Part shown: one piece after another, positions 26,469 through 36,043 of the stretch | Layout of the letters: each line of letters starts with the position of its first letter | Numbering within the stretch: the first letter of the stretch is position 1 | Assembly: GCA_037447335.1 (NCBI GenBank) | Contig: JBBIGV010000012.1 | Coordinates: forward strand, 1 to 64,000 | Origin: JBBIGV01 sp037447335 | GTDB lineage: Bacteria > Bacteroidota > Ignavibacteria > Ignavibacteriales > Ignavibacteriaceae | DNA length: 64,000 nt | Direction: 5' to 3' | The notes under the pieces: generated by a model | The model's input: the letters and a program-made list of their open reading frames with translations, nothing else | Database searches by the model: none | Told to the model about the DNA's origin: nothing | Translations under genes and position numbers: made by a program

Positions 26469-26850
26469 TCTTAATACTCAATCTTTGCGTAAGGCAATGA
26501 AAATTATTTATTATTTATCTAAAATCAAAAGAAAATCAACAGGGGATAAAAAATGCTTACTCAAAAAATGACAAATCATTCTTTTCTACACAATTAAGGG
26601 AAAGCATGCAATATATAATTAGAATTATTTATGCACGGGATTGAATATCATTAAACAGCGGAAATGTGAACCGGCATTATGAGTTAATCAATAACCACCC
26701 CGAACCGGCTGTTGTAAATCTTTATTGCTTTATCAATAAGAATTTAATTGCTACATTTGCTGTGAAAATTGTCAGGATATAGAAAATTCCGTTTCGGAAG
26801 AATATCCGGTAGTCTGTTTACCTAAGTATTTAATTATTTTGGAACTAAGA
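26469..26850. other. 382-nt divergent intergenic region
   Basis: It separates the minus-strand PEGA lipoprotein gene from the plus-strand Trm112-like gene and must hold both promoters. Apart from the TACATTTG box at 26752-26759, listed separately, I see no gene, tRNA or strong hairpin. The first 130 nt are very AT-rich. Confidence 0.5.
26752..26759 (+). promoter_or_regulatory. Candidate -7 box (TACATTTG) for the Trm112-like gene
   Basis: Matches TAnnTTTG and lies 92 nt before the ATG at 26851. A TTG is found 24 nt upstream, rather far for a -33 box, so only the -7 match supports the call. Confidence 0.35.
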
Positions 26851-27066
26851 ATGTTAAGTAAAGAATTGCATGAAATACTTTGCTGCCCGGAATCAGGAGC
26901 CGACCTCGTTCTAGACGGCAGCCGCTTGGTTTCGGTTGATAAAAACACACGCCTTCGTTACAGAATAGATAACAATATACCCATCATGCTTGTTGAAGAA
27001 TCTGAGCAATTGAGTGTAGAGGAATGGACAGCCATAATGAAAAAGCATGGAGTTGAACTAAAATAA
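26851..27066 (+). CDS. Trm112-like small protein
   Basis: 71 residues from the ATG at 26851 (the frame also has a TTG at 26839). MLSKELHEILCCPESGADLV, then LRYRIDNNIPIMLVEES, matches the short bacterial Trm112/YcaR family, which in eukaryotes activates methyltransferases. The usual zinc-type CPxC pair is altered: CCPES lacks the second cysteine, and no later CxxC is present, so zinc binding is unlikely. A methyltransferase-family gene follows 52 nt later, but that protein is a membrane enzyme and need not be its partner. Confidence 0.75.
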   Translation: MLSKELHEILCCPESGADLVLDGSRLVSVDKNTRLRYRIDNNIPIMLVEESEQLSVEEWTAIMKKHGVELK

Positions 27067-27118
27067 TTCTCTTAAACCTGTCTTACGCAGAATTGTGCTC
27101 ACAAATATGCCGGAATAA

Positions 27119-27697
27119 ATGGACCCAATAAATATAGTAGTCGGATTAAATATAATAGCAACATTCGGAGCTAACCTGCCCGGTGCAAAGAAAGGTTTGA
27201 GGTCTGCTGTTAGCCCGCCGAGAGATAAACCGAAAACGTATTTACAATGGCTGCCGGTTGTTTTATCCACTACTACGCTGATTTTTTTGATACTTGGTGT
27301 TTTCCAGATAGGCACTTTTAAATATGACGATGATATTGAGCAGGCAAGGTTAACCGGAATGATAGTTTATCTGATTTTTTCATGGGCACAGGTATGGGCA
27401 TATAAAACACTTGGTGAAAGTTACTCACAGGATATTCTGATATTCAGAGACCATAAGCTTGTTTCAAAAGGACCTTTCAGGTTTATCAGGCATCCGCAGT
27501 ACTTATCACAAATAATGATGGATATAAGCGGTGGGCTGGCAACAATGAGTTTTCTGCTTATGCCCATCGCAGTTTTACAGATACCTTTTCTTATTATGCG
27601 GGGATTGAAAGAGGATAGGCTGCTTGAAAGATACTTTAAAGAAGAATATCATTCATACAAAAAAAGAAGCGGATTCATGTTTCCGTTTTTAGGATAA
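27119..27697 (+). CDS. Membrane methyltransferase of the isoprenylcysteine/phospholipid N-methyltransferase type
   Basis: 192 residues with about four to five membrane helices. The C-terminal core of the ICMT/PEMT group is visible: HKLVSKGPFRFIRHPQYLSQ (the SAM-binding RHPxY motif), then RLLERYFKEEYHSYKKRSG with the conserved Glu-Glu-Tyr. Such proteins transfer a methyl group from SAM to a lipid-like or thiol acceptor at the inner membrane. The acceptor is unknown. It precedes the amidase gene by 15 nt, so the two share a transcript. Confidence 0.85.
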   Translation: MDPINIVVGLNIIATFGANLPGAKKGLRSAVSPPRDKPKTYLQWLPVVLSTTTLIFLILGVFQIGTFKYDDDIEQARLTGMIVYLIFSWAQVWAYKTLGESYSQDILIFRDHKLVSKGPFRFIRHPQYLSQIMMDISGGLATMSFLLMPIAVLQIPFLIMRGLKEDRLLERYFKEEYHSYKKRSGFMFPFLG

Positions 27698-27712
27698 GAG
27701 TTTTTACCGGAT

Positions 27713-29287
27713 ATGGTTATAAGATACATAATTATCATACTTTTCCTGCTGCCTTTATCTTTAAATGCACAAAGGACTCAGCTTACGGTAATTACGGATA
27801 AAGGCGTAAATTACTTACCCGCATATGAGCGGCAGGGAATAATTTATTTCTCAATTAAGCATCTTGCTGAACCACTTGATATTCCATACTACTTTGATAA
27901 TAAAAGCGGTAAGATAGAAATCCGGTTTCCGTACCAGCATATACGCTTTACAAATCGTAACCCTGTAATCGTTATAATAAATGCAGCGGACAGGCAAAGC
28001 AAAATTCATCAGCTTCCAACCTCAACATATTTGATTGATAACGAAATTTATGTCCCGCTTGTTTATACTGCATCGGTTATTGAAGGAGCTTACAGGCGAA
28101 CCTTTGTTATCGAATCAGGAGACAGACTTCGAATAAAGGAAAGTCCGCCAATCGCCGAGATGAAGGAAGAACCAAAAAAAGATGAAAAAGAAATTAGAGA
28201 ACCTCCACCTCCTCCAAAACGCTATTACGACATCACAGGGATAACTATTGAGGAGAAAGCAAACGGAACTTTGGTAAGAGTTCATTCAAAAAAGAATATC
28301 GCTACTTATAACAGCAGCATTAAGGACGGAAAGCTGAGCATCGTTTTCAGAAATGTAAGTGTTGATACAGCGGCAATAGAATCTGCCAAAGCGAGGGGTA
28401 TAATTAAAAATGTTTTAGCGTCAAATGCAGGAAGAGATGCTCTATTCAATTTTACACTAACCGGTGAACATACAACCAGTGAAGTTCTGAATGCCGACGG
28501 CAGCAATGATATTTTGATCACTATCCATAATAAAATTTTTGTGCGCGATGAAACCCGCGACAGAATAAAATCAAAGTGGAGTTTTGATGTTGTGGTTCTG
28601 GATGCAGGACACGGCGGCAAAGATCCCGGTGCAATTGGTGTTAATGGAGTCAAAGAAAAGGATGTTAACCTGGCTATTACACTTAAGCTCGGAAGCCTGA
28701 TTGAAAAAAACATGCCCGGTGTTAAGGTTGTTTATACACGTAAGACGAATACTTTTGTTGAATTGTATAAAAGAGGTAAAATTGCAAATGACAATAACGG
28801 GAAACTGTTTATTTCTATCCACTGCAACTCGATGCCTAAAAAGCCAAGCGATGCAAACGGATTTGAAGTTTACCTGTTAAGACCGGGCAGAACGCAAGAA
28901 GCTATTGCCATTGCGGAAAGGGAAAACAGCGTTATACAATTTGAAGATGACCCGCAGCGTTATCAGCAATTAACCGATGAAAATTTTATTCTTGTCAGCA
29001 TGGCTCACTCCGCCTATATGAAATATTCAGAAAGATTTGCAGATTTGCTTAACAGACAATTTAGTAATGATCTTGAACTTTCTTCAAGAGGCGTTAAGCA
29101 GGCAGGTTTTTATGTACTAGTAGGCGCTTCAATGCCAAGCGTTCTGATTGAGACAGGTTTTCTTTCAAACACCCGCGATGCAAAATATCTTGCAAGCAAG
29201 CAGGGACAAGAGAAAATTGCAGCTTCTATCTTCGAAGCGATAAAAAAATACAAAGAGCATTATGAGAGGGAAATGGATGCGGGATAA
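27713..29287 (+). CDS. N-acetylmuramoyl-L-alanine amidase (Amidase_3)
   Basis: 524 residues. Signal peptide (to about LSLNAQ), then two N-terminal beta domains (about 25-145 like a copper-amine-oxidase-N/stalk domain, about 165-270 AMIN-like), joined by a Glu/Pro-rich linker. The zinc amidase domain follows with VVLDAGHGGKDPGAIG, KEKDVNLAITLKLGS, LFISIHCNS and SVLIETGFLSN, giving the His-Glu-His and catalytic Glu set. It cuts the MurNAc to L-Ala bond in peptidoglycan during cell separation or remodelling. The AMIN-like part would target it to the septum or wall. Confidence 0.92.
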   Translation: MVIRYIIIILFLLPLSLNAQRTQLTVITDKGVNYLPAYERQGIIYFSIKHLAEPLDIPYYFDNKSGKIEIRFPYQHIRFTNRNPVIVIINAADRQSKIHQLPTSTYLIDNEIYVPLVYTASVIEGAYRRTFVIESGDRLRIKESPPIAEMKEEPKKDEKEIREPPPPPKRYYDITGITIEEKANGTLVRVHSKKNIATYNSSIKDGKLSIVFRNVSVDTAAIESAKARGIIKNVLASNAGRDALFNFTLTGEHTTSEVLNADGSNDILITIHNKIFVRDETRDRIKSKWSFDVVVLDAGHGGKDPGAIGVNGVKEKDVNLAITLKLGSLIEKNMPGVKVVYTRKTNTFVELYKRGKIANDNNGKLFISIHCNSMPKKPSDANGFEVYLLRPGRTQEAIAIAERENSVIQFEDDPQRYQQLTDENFILVSMAHSAYMKYSERFADLLNRQFSNDLELSSRGVKQAGFYVLVGASMPSVLIETGFLSNTRDAKYLASKQGQEKIAASIFEAIKKYKEHYEREMDAG

Positions 29288-29322
29288 ATCTATTGTTAAA
29301 ATCAAAAACGAGTATATATTTT

Positions 29323-30699
29323 ATGTTTGAAATAGACTTAAAGAAATTCAGAAAGTATGATAAACCGGGACCGCGCTATACCAGCTATCCCACAGCCCCG
29401 CACTTTAATGAAAGTTTTACACACGAAATTTTTCTTGACGAAATAATAAAAACAAACTACGGAAGCGGGCTGCCGGATCTTTCGCTTTACTTTCATCTTC
29501 CTTACTGTGATACGCTGTGTTATTTCTGCGGATGCAATATGATAATTACACGCAACCGCGACCGTGTTAATGATTATATAAGTTATGTTAAAAAGGAAAT
29601 TGATTTGCTCAGAGCATATATTTTGACAAACAGACAGGTTGCTCAACATCATTGGGGAGGAGGCACTCCCACTCACTGCACACCCGATGAAATAAATGAC
29701 CTGGCTTCATATATCAACAAATCATTTTCGTTCAAAGAAAATTCAGAGAATAGCTGCGAGATAGACCCGCGCGATCTTACACGTACACATCTTGAAGCTC
29801 TGAGAAACAATGGTTTCAACCGAATAAGTATGGGTGTGCAGGATTTTAATGAACAGGTTCAGAAATCTGTTAGCAGAGTTCAGCCGGAAGATATAACGCG
29901 GCAAACCATCCAATGGATCAGGGAACTCGGATTCGAAAGCATTAATCTTGATCTCATCTACGGACTTCCTTTTCAAACTGTAGAAACATTCGCCGATACT
30001 GTTGATAAGATAATAGAAATCTCACCCGATCGCATTGCCGTGTTCAACTATGCGCACGTGCCGTGGATGAAAAAACATATGGCTTTAATTCATCCTGATG
30101 ATATTCCTGTTCCGGAAGTAAAACTTGAAATTCTTAAAATGACAATTGAAAAACTGACCGGGGCGGGATATGTTTTTATCGGGATGGATCACTTTGCCAA
30201 ACCGGATGATGAATTATCAATAGCGCTAAAGGAGAAAAAACTTTACAGAAATTTCCAGGGCTATACTACCAATGCAGGTGCTGATCTCTATGCGATGGGA
30301 ATTACTTCTATAAGCCAGCTAAAAAATATTTATGCGCAGAATTACAAGACGGAAAAAGAATATTACAATTCACTCGACAACGAAACACTTCCGACAGCCA
30401 AAGGTTATAAGCTGAATGAAGACGATCATATCCGCCGTGAAGTAATTATGAGACTTATGTGCGACTTTGAACTGCAATTCAAGCCAGTAGAAGAAAAGTT
30501 TAAAATTGATTTCAAAAAATATTTTGAATGGGGATTAAGCAATCTTAATGAAATGATCGGCGATGGTCTTGTCGAAATGGATGATTCCGGAATAAAAGTT
30601 AAGGATATGGGCAGGCTGCTTATCCGCAACATCGCAATGAACTTTGACGGGTTTATTGAGAGGAAAGAAGATACGGCAAAGTATTCGAGAACTGTTTAA
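29323..30699 (+). CDS. hemN: Oxygen-independent coproporphyrinogen III oxidase
   Basis: 458 residues from the ATG at 29323 (the frame opens at a TTG at 29293). KYDKPGPRYTSYPTAPHFNE is the HemN opening, and the radical-SAM cluster is YCDTLCYFCGC (CxxxCxxC). HemN_C follows with ADLYAMGITSIS. It oxidatively decarboxylates coproporphyrinogen III to protoporphyrinogen IX without O2, using SAM. The true-HemN N-terminus and GCNM segment separate it from HemW. Together with PPOX at 34668 and hemB at 36460 it indicates a heme-synthesis neighbourhood, split by minus-strand genes. Confidence 0.94.
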   Translation: MFEIDLKKFRKYDKPGPRYTSYPTAPHFNESFTHEIFLDEIIKTNYGSGLPDLSLYFHLPYCDTLCYFCGCNMIITRNRDRVNDYISYVKKEIDLLRAYILTNRQVAQHHWGGGTPTHCTPDEINDLASYINKSFSFKENSENSCEIDPRDLTRTHLEALRNNGFNRISMGVQDFNEQVQKSVSRVQPEDITRQTIQWIRELGFESINLDLIYGLPFQTVETFADTVDKIIEISPDRIAVFNYAHVPWMKKHMALIHPDDIPVPEVKLEILKMTIEKLTGAGYVFIGMDHFAKPDDELSIALKEKKLYRNFQGYTTNAGADLYAMGITSISQLKNIYAQNYKTEKEYYNSLDNETLPTAKGYKLNEDDHIRREVIMRLMCDFELQFKPVEEKFKIDFKKYFEWGLSNLNEMIGDGLVEMDDSGIKVKDMGRLLIRNIAMNFDGFIERKEDTAKYSRTV

Positions 30700-30769
30700 C
30701 AGCGCTGATATACACAACAATGATGCATACCTGATACTTTCTTGTTAATAGTGTAAGCCGGTAAGCTCT

Positions 30770-31978
30770 TCAATCACTCGGTCTTTCTCCCATTTTGGCA
30801 GTTGCGAAGAAATCATTATAAAACCGTTTTGAGTAATCATCAACAAGAGAATTTATCCTTTGTTTATCGTGTGATTTTACTATGAGTCCTGCGTGATAGT
30901 CTTTCTCTAATCTCCACCAGACTTCCGGATCGTTATAAACAGACAAATTCGGTTTTTGCTGCCGTGCAAGCGAAGTAATGATAGCCCCATAATCATTTCG
31001 TATTTCGGGCAGTTTATATTCGCGTTCTCCTTTGAGTATTTCAATCTTTGCCCATTCGCGCCAGAGATTTATTCCCGTTGCTGCTTCAACTAAAAGTGAA
31101 AGATTTGCCCCGCCGACTCTCGCAGAGGTTTCCAGAAAATAAAACTTTCCATCTTCTCCTTTAATGAATTCAGAATGTGATACTCCTCTGACCATGCCAA
31201 GAGCAATCATTAATCTTTTGTTCAATTCAAGAACTTCCTTTGCATCATCATCATTTTCATGAAGCGAGAAACTTGTAAACACTCTTCCTTCATGAGCAAC
31301 CTCAAAAGGCGGGGTTCCATATTTGGATGCGAGTGCAAACTTCACTTCCCGCTCATAAATAATTGAATCAACGTGATAAACATTGCCTTTAACAAATCTT
31401 TCCATAAGATAAAAAGACTGCTCATCGCCAAGTGCGTTTATATGTTCCCACATTTCCTGCGGGTTGTTAACTTTCTTTAAACCGTAAGCGCCCGCAAGCA
31501 AACGCGCTTTAATCATATATGGAAACGGCACAGTCGAAGCAAAGTTATTTATATCGTCATGATTTAACACATGGATAAAATCCGGAACAGGAATACCGGT
31601 ATCCTTTGCACGTGCACGCATAGCAAGTTTATCGCGGAAATACCGTGCAGTTGTATCTCCCATTCCTCCTATTCGTAAATGTTCTCTTAGTGACGCGGCT
31701 TTCTCAACATCAAAATCATCCAGTGCAACAATGCGGTCAATTTTTATATGGCGAGCCATAAAGCTTACACCATAAATAACATCGCGCATATTCCATTCTT
31801 TATTTTTGTCCGGGATATAAAATATTTCATCAATAGATTCTTTGGGCCAGGAAGCGTGTTCAAGACTTTTTGAAGTAAGCAGGATTACTTTACATCCCTG
31901 GTCTTTACTTTCGCGGATGAAGTCATGACCTTTTTCATAACTTGATATGCACAAAACTGTCAGAGGGATTTTATTCAT
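30770..31978 (-). CDS. ATP-grasp domain protein, substrate unknown
   Basis: 402 residues from the ATG at 31978 (an in-frame GTG lies 9 nt upstream). N-terminal Rossmann-like part (LTVLCISSYEKGHDFIRESK), then an ATP-grasp fold: FPYMIKARLLAGAYGLKKV, SFYLMERFVKGNVYHVDSII and the metal-binding FYFLETSARVGGANLSLLVE. The layout is that of carboxylate-amine ligases such as the biotin carboxylase/PurK/carnosine synthase group, which make amide bonds from acyl phosphates. No partner gene points to a substrate; it is convergent with hemN. It probably acts in the cytoplasm on an amino acid or peptide. Confidence 0.85.
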   Translation of the reverse strand: MNKIPLTVLCISSYEKGHDFIRESKDQGCKVILLTSKSLEHASWPKESIDEIFYIPDKNKEWNMRDVIYGVSFMARHIKIDRIVALDDFDVEKAASLREHLRIGGMGDTTARYFRDKLAMRARAKDTGIPVPDFIHVLNHDDINNFASTVPFPYMIKARLLAGAYGLKKVNNPQEMWEHINALGDEQSFYLMERFVKGNVYHVDSIIYEREVKFALASKYGTPPFEVAHEGRVFTSFSLHENDDDAKEVLELNKRLMIALGMVRGVSHSEFIKGEDGKFYFLETSARVGGANLSLLVEAATGINLWREWAKIEILKGEREYKLPEIRNDYGAIITSLARQQKPNLSVYNDPEVWWRLEKDYHAGLIVKSHDKQRINSLVDDYSKRFYNDFFATAKMGERPSD

Positions 31979-32141
31979 ATGACACACTCTTAAATAAGTT
32001 TGAAGCTATTTTTGTTTTTTATTTGCTAAGAGGCAAGATGAGAGAGACTTAAAATTCAGATGCAATAATTTTTAGCCGTTTAATATCTTTTCAAAAAATT
32101 TATGTTTTATTAGTATGGATTTGTATCATCAATCAGCTTCT

Positions 32142-32462
32142 TTAATTTCCTTTTAATGCAGGCAAGTCTTTATTTGCAGTTTCCCAAACAACTGCAATAT
32201 TAACTCCAAAGTAGTCATGAATCAGCAAGTCTCTCATTCCACTAATTTCCCTCCATGGTATTTCTGCCGATTGAGCCTTAATTTCAGCAGATATTTTCTT
32301 GCTTGCCTCCCCGATAATTTCAATAGCTCTGATTAAGGCATATTGTGTTTTTTCATCTGCTTTAAATTCATCAAAAGTCATTTCACTTATAAAAGAGATG
32401 CCTTTTAGTGTAGAATCATACATATCCTGTAAGAAATCGTAATATTCTCTCTGCTTTTTCAT
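32142..32462 (-). CDS. hepT: HepT-like HEPN ribonuclease toxin (DUF86)
   Basis: 106 residues, all helical. The HEPN catalytic signature is RDLLIHDYFGVN (R-x4-H-x-Y), and the N-terminal half reads QYALIRAIEIIGEASKKISA, typical of HepT. HepT is an RNase toxin that its MntA partner silences by adding AMP to the tyrosine of this motif. It overlaps the mntA stop by 4 nt. The motif is intact, so toxicity is possible. Confidence 0.9.
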   Translation of the reverse strand: MKKQREYYDFLQDMYDSTLKGISFISEMTFDEFKADEKTQYALIRAIEIIGEASKKISAEIKAQSAEIPWREISGMRDLLIHDYFGVNIAVVWETANKDLPALKGN

Positions 32463-32761
32463 ACTGGAACAGAATTCTTTAGTATGTATGAACTTATTCC
32501 CGGTTTCAGCGAATCTTTCATTACCAGATCCACATTTATTTTCAGCAGGTCAGAAAGATAATTTTTTAACTCAAGAAATTTTATCAAACCAGGAGTTTTT
32601 GAAAAAGTTACAAGCACATCTAAATCACTTTTTACATCCTGCTGATTTTTGACGTAAGAACCGAACAGTTCCAAAGAGGCAACGTTATATTTATAAGCCA
32701 AATAAGGAAGCATCTCACGAAGCTGATATAGAACTATTTCCAAATCCTGTTTTGTATCCAT
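32459..32761 (-). CDS. mntA: MntA-like minimal nucleotidyltransferase antitoxin
   Basis: 100 residues from the likely ATG at 32761; the frame opens at 32818, but those residues do not look like the family. LELFGSYVKNQQDVKSDLDV gives the GSx(10)DxD pattern of minimal nucleotidyltransferases, and VDLVMKDSLKPGISSYILKN follows. MntA adds AMP to the HepT toxin and so acts as an enzymatic antitoxin. It is the first gene of the pair. The final arm is present, so it appears functional. Confidence 0.88.
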   Translation of the reverse strand: MDTKQDLEIVLYQLREMLPYLAYKYNVASLELFGSYVKNQQDVKSDLDVLVTFSKTPGLIKFLELKNYLSDLLKINVDLVMKDSLKPGISSYILKNSVPV

Positions 32762-32843
32762 AAATACACCGGTAATCTTTACTCGTCCGAAAATATAATT
32801 TTGTTTTCCCATTCGCAAATAAGATGGTGATATGAATTCAGGG

Positions 32844-34565
32844 TCATGATTTATTTCTTAATCTGAATACCGGATAAATCTTTTCCCGCTTATCAAAGTA
32901 TTCAGAACGCTGGTAGAAGAAATCCAGCCTTTCCGAAGGATTACTTCTGAAATTTTCATTCTGCCCGAGCCTGGTGAAAAACTCTTCACGCAGTTTAAAA
33001 TCATTTCTGATCATGTTTTTTGCATATGGCTCCATAACATACGGCTCGGCATACTCTTTTCTTTCGAAGAAAGCATTGAAAAATCCCCATGAAACAAATG
33101 AATCCGTGGATAGAGGTTCAAGCAGATTTAAAATTATTCTCATTGCTGTTTGTTTGGCAGGAACAATAAAAGTTCCGGCCGGGATTCTTTCTTCTGCTTC
33201 AAATAATTCAACCTGCACTTTTACAAGCTGCCTGCCCTCATACGGACGGGGAAGGAAGTTAAAATCTGTAAATCGATATTTTTCTACAATTAATTTTTCG
33301 CGTGCAGATGAAGTATCCATAATTACATTATGCAATCTCAGAATTTCCGCAATGTGTACAAATTCTTTTGGGATCAGATACGCATCCGGCGCTTCAACTG
33401 CATTAATTACTTTGGCTGAATTATAAAACGGGAGATCAAACTCCGTTTTTTGATCTGTAAATTTTAAAATGTTTGAGCCGGTTACTTCGCTGTATTCTTC
33501 AAACGATTCAAATCCTTTAAATCTTATTATTTCATGTTTGTCCGCAATTTCAAACTTAAGCGGGAATTTGTCTTTCTTCTCAATATATTTTCTTATGGTA
33601 TCGCGTTCAGCTTTTTTATTGAGAACCTTAATCTCTTTATGATTTCTGTTGAGATAATTCAGTGCGGCTGTATTCATTGCGAGGGTTGACAACACCCTGT
33701 CTTTAAAGGATTTGAGACTGTGTGCCTCTACAAGAAGACATACACGATTTTGTGCCGCACAATATCCGTTAGATATCATTAACGGAGCCGGCTGATCAAT
33801 TATTCCGTCATAAAGAGAAGAACTTCGCATTTCAACATAAGGACCAGCCATGTAGGCAGCTTCTTCTACTTCCTTCTTCATAAAGGGAAGAAATTTTTTC
33901 TTAACCCAGTTTGAAAGGCATAAGCTGATATTGCGATGATGTTCAATTCCATAAGTAATATGATACTGATAATCAGTGCCATTGGTTGTATGATTATCAA
34001 TCATAAAATCAGGCATCCATTCATTGAACATTTTTAACCACGCTTTCATTTCGGGTGAATCTGCTTTTGCATAGTCGCGGTTAAGATTAAGATTTAATGC
34101 ATTCGTACGCCATCCCGTTTGTTTTGGTCCCTTTTGATTCGGACGGTTAAAGGGACTCATTCTTTCATGACCATCAATATTAAAAACAGGAATTATTAAC
34201 AGGATAAGATTATCAAGAAGCGATTCTTTTTCTTTGGTAATCAGGATTTCACGAAGCAGAATCATGCTTGCATCCTTTCCCTCCGGTTCACCCGCATGAA
34301 TACAATTTTGAATTAGCACAATAGCTTTTCCTGATTTTTTTGCTTCTTCTGCATTAGTAATTCCCTCCCGTGATACAATCACTAACTTTAATTCTCTGGA
34401 TTGTGGTGTGAGTCCGAAGGTCATAATTTTTACATAAGATGAATGTAAAGCAAACTTCTTAAAGAAGTTTATGGTCTCGTCATACCTTGGCGTTTCATTA
34501 AATCCGGATTTTTCAAAATGTGTTATCCATTCGTCAGAATATTTCCGGTCTGGTGATTTTTTCAT
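32844..34565 (-). CDS. M14-family zinc carboxypeptidase-like protein
   Basis: 573 residues. The M14 zinc motif is CIHAGEPEGKDASMILLREI (His90, Glu93), the third ligand is probably in FMIDNHTTNGTDY, and the substrate arginine region is LNLNRDYAKADSPEM. The C-terminal 200 residues are a beta-rich extra domain. There is no signal peptide, so the protein may be cytoplasmic or exported in another way. Relatives are annotated as M14 carboxypeptidases of Bacteroidota; the substrate may be a peptide or a gamma-glutamyl bond. It is divergent from the PPOX gene. Confidence 0.85.
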   Translation of the reverse strand: MKKSPDRKYSDEWITHFEKSGFNETPRYDETINFFKKFALHSSYVKIMTFGLTPQSRELKLVIVSREGITNAEEAKKSGKAIVLIQNCIHAGEPEGKDASMILLREILITKEKESLLDNLILLIIPVFNIDGHERMSPFNRPNQKGPKQTGWRTNALNLNLNRDYAKADSPEMKAWLKMFNEWMPDFMIDNHTTNGTDYQYHITYGIEHHRNISLCLSNWVKKKFLPFMKKEVEEAAYMAGPYVEMRSSSLYDGIIDQPAPLMISNGYCAAQNRVCLLVEAHSLKSFKDRVLSTLAMNTAALNYLNRNHKEIKVLNKKAERDTIRKYIEKKDKFPLKFEIADKHEIIRFKGFESFEEYSEVTGSNILKFTDQKTEFDLPFYNSAKVINAVEAPDAYLIPKEFVHIAEILRLHNVIMDTSSAREKLIVEKYRFTDFNFLPRPYEGRQLVKVQVELFEAEERIPAGTFIVPAKQTAMRIILNLLEPLSTDSFVSWGFFNAFFERKEYAEPYVMEPYAKNMIRNDFKLREEFFTRLGQNENFRSNPSERLDFFYQRSEYFDKREKIYPVFRLRNKS

Positions 34566-34667
34566 TGATTTTCTTAATTGTTTTAATTCAATAAAAATGA
34601 GATAAACTATTTGTAAATTTGCAGCAAAATTTTGAATAATAAACTTTCGTCAAAAAGTATTTTGCAG

Positions 34668-36029
34668 ATGAATAAAAAAGTTGTAGTTATAGGCGCAGGC
34701 ATTTCAGGGCTTACTACTGCATACCTGCTTCATAGAAAAGGGTACGATGTTACAGTTTTAGAAAAGAAAAATGAAGTTGGCGGTTCAATCGAAACAGTAA
34801 CAGAAAAAGGGTTTTTATTTGACAGGGGACCAAACAGCGCTCTTGAAACAACACCGCTTATTGGTCAGTTAGTTGACGAGCTTGGCTTGAAAGATGAACT
34901 TATCTACGCAAACAGAGAAGCAAATAAACGATACATTCTCCGGAATTATAAACTTCACGCGCTGCCGATGTCGCCCATTGCATTTTTAAAAACAAAATTA
35001 TTCTCCGCAAAAGCAAAGCTTAGAATATTTGCTGAGCCTTTTATCGGACGATCGAAGGACGGCTATTATCAAAGCATTGCCGAATTTATTAAAAGAAGAC
35101 TCGGACAGGAATTCCTCGATTATGCAATCAATCCTTTTGTTGCAGGTGTTTATGCCGGGAGACCGGAAGAGTTAAGTGTAAAATCATCCTTTCCGAAACT
35201 TTATGCACTTGAAGAAGAATACGGTGGTTTGATTGTTGGGACAATCAGAAGTATTCGTGAAAGAAAAAAGCGTGCTGAGAAATCAAAGCAAAGCGCTAAA
35301 ATGCTTTCATTCAGACAAGGGATGCAATCGCTCCCGGAAGCTATTGCCAGATATCTGGACAAGCGTGTAATTACTTTTGCAGAGGTGAATTCCGTTAAAA
35401 GGGCTGAAAGCGGTTATAAAGTTCAATACACATTTGCCGGCGAAACAAAGCAAATAAATTGTGATGTTGTAATCTCAACTGTTCCCTCTTTCTATGCAGC
35501 GGAATTATTCGGACATTTTGATGAGACACTTTCAAAGCATCTTAATGAGATTTATTATCCTCCTGTGCTGGTTATTTATCTTGTATATCAGAAAGATAAA
35601 ATCGGACAGCCTTTGGATGGTTTTGGGTTTCTTATACCCGAAAAGGAAAAGAAATCATTTCTTGGAGCTATTTGGAGTTCTGTAATTTTTAAAGACAGAG
35701 CAAAAGATGATAGCGCCTCATTCACATTATTTGTTGGCGGTTCCCGTGATCCTGAAATTGGCAGCTTCGATAAAGAACTCCTGATAAATAAAGTAAGAAA
35801 AGAATTTGAAGAGCTAATGAATATTTCCGGTGAACCATTTCATATTTCTCACCGCTACTGGAGTAAAGCGATACCGCAGTATACACTCGGATACATCGAA
35901 CATGAAAATTATTTCGACGGGTTCGAAAAAAGATTCCCGGGAATAATTTTAAGCGGCAATTACCGCGGAGGTATATCCGTTGGTGATTGTATTAAAAATG
36001 CGGAGCTGGTGGCAAATAAAGTTATTTAA
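34668..36029 (+). CDS. hemY: Protoporphyrinogen oxidase (HemY/PPOX type)
   Basis: 453 residues from the ATG at 34668 (the frame opens at a TTG at 34632). The FAD-binding KVVVIGAGISGLTTAYLL and the FDRGPNSALETTPLIGQLV segment are characteristic of PPOX, as is the end YRGGISVGDCIKNAELVANK. It oxidises protoporphyrinogen IX, or coproporphyrinogen III in the HemY subgroup, with O2. HemN in this window makes protoporphyrinogen, so the protoporphyrin branch fits best. The symbol is uncertain (hemG in some usage). The gene is followed by a four-helix-bundle protein and hemB. Confidence 0.92.
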   Translation: MNKKVVVIGAGISGLTTAYLLHRKGYDVTVLEKKNEVGGSIETVTEKGFLFDRGPNSALETTPLIGQLVDELGLKDELIYANREANKRYILRNYKLHALPMSPIAFLKTKLFSAKAKLRIFAEPFIGRSKDGYYQSIAEFIKRRLGQEFLDYAINPFVAGVYAGRPEELSVKSSFPKLYALEEEYGGLIVGTIRSIRERKKRAEKSKQSAKMLSFRQGMQSLPEAIARYLDKRVITFAEVNSVKRAESGYKVQYTFAGETKQINCDVVISTVPSFYAAELFGHFDETLSKHLNEIYYPPVLVIYLVYQKDKIGQPLDGFGFLIPEKEKKSFLGAIWSSVIFKDRAKDDSASFTLFVGGSRDPEIGSFDKELLINKVRKEFEELMNISGEPFHISHRYWSKAIPQYTLGYIEHENYFDGFEKRFPGIILSGNYRGGISVGDCIKNAELVANKVI

Positions 36030-36043
36030 ATGAATAATTAACA

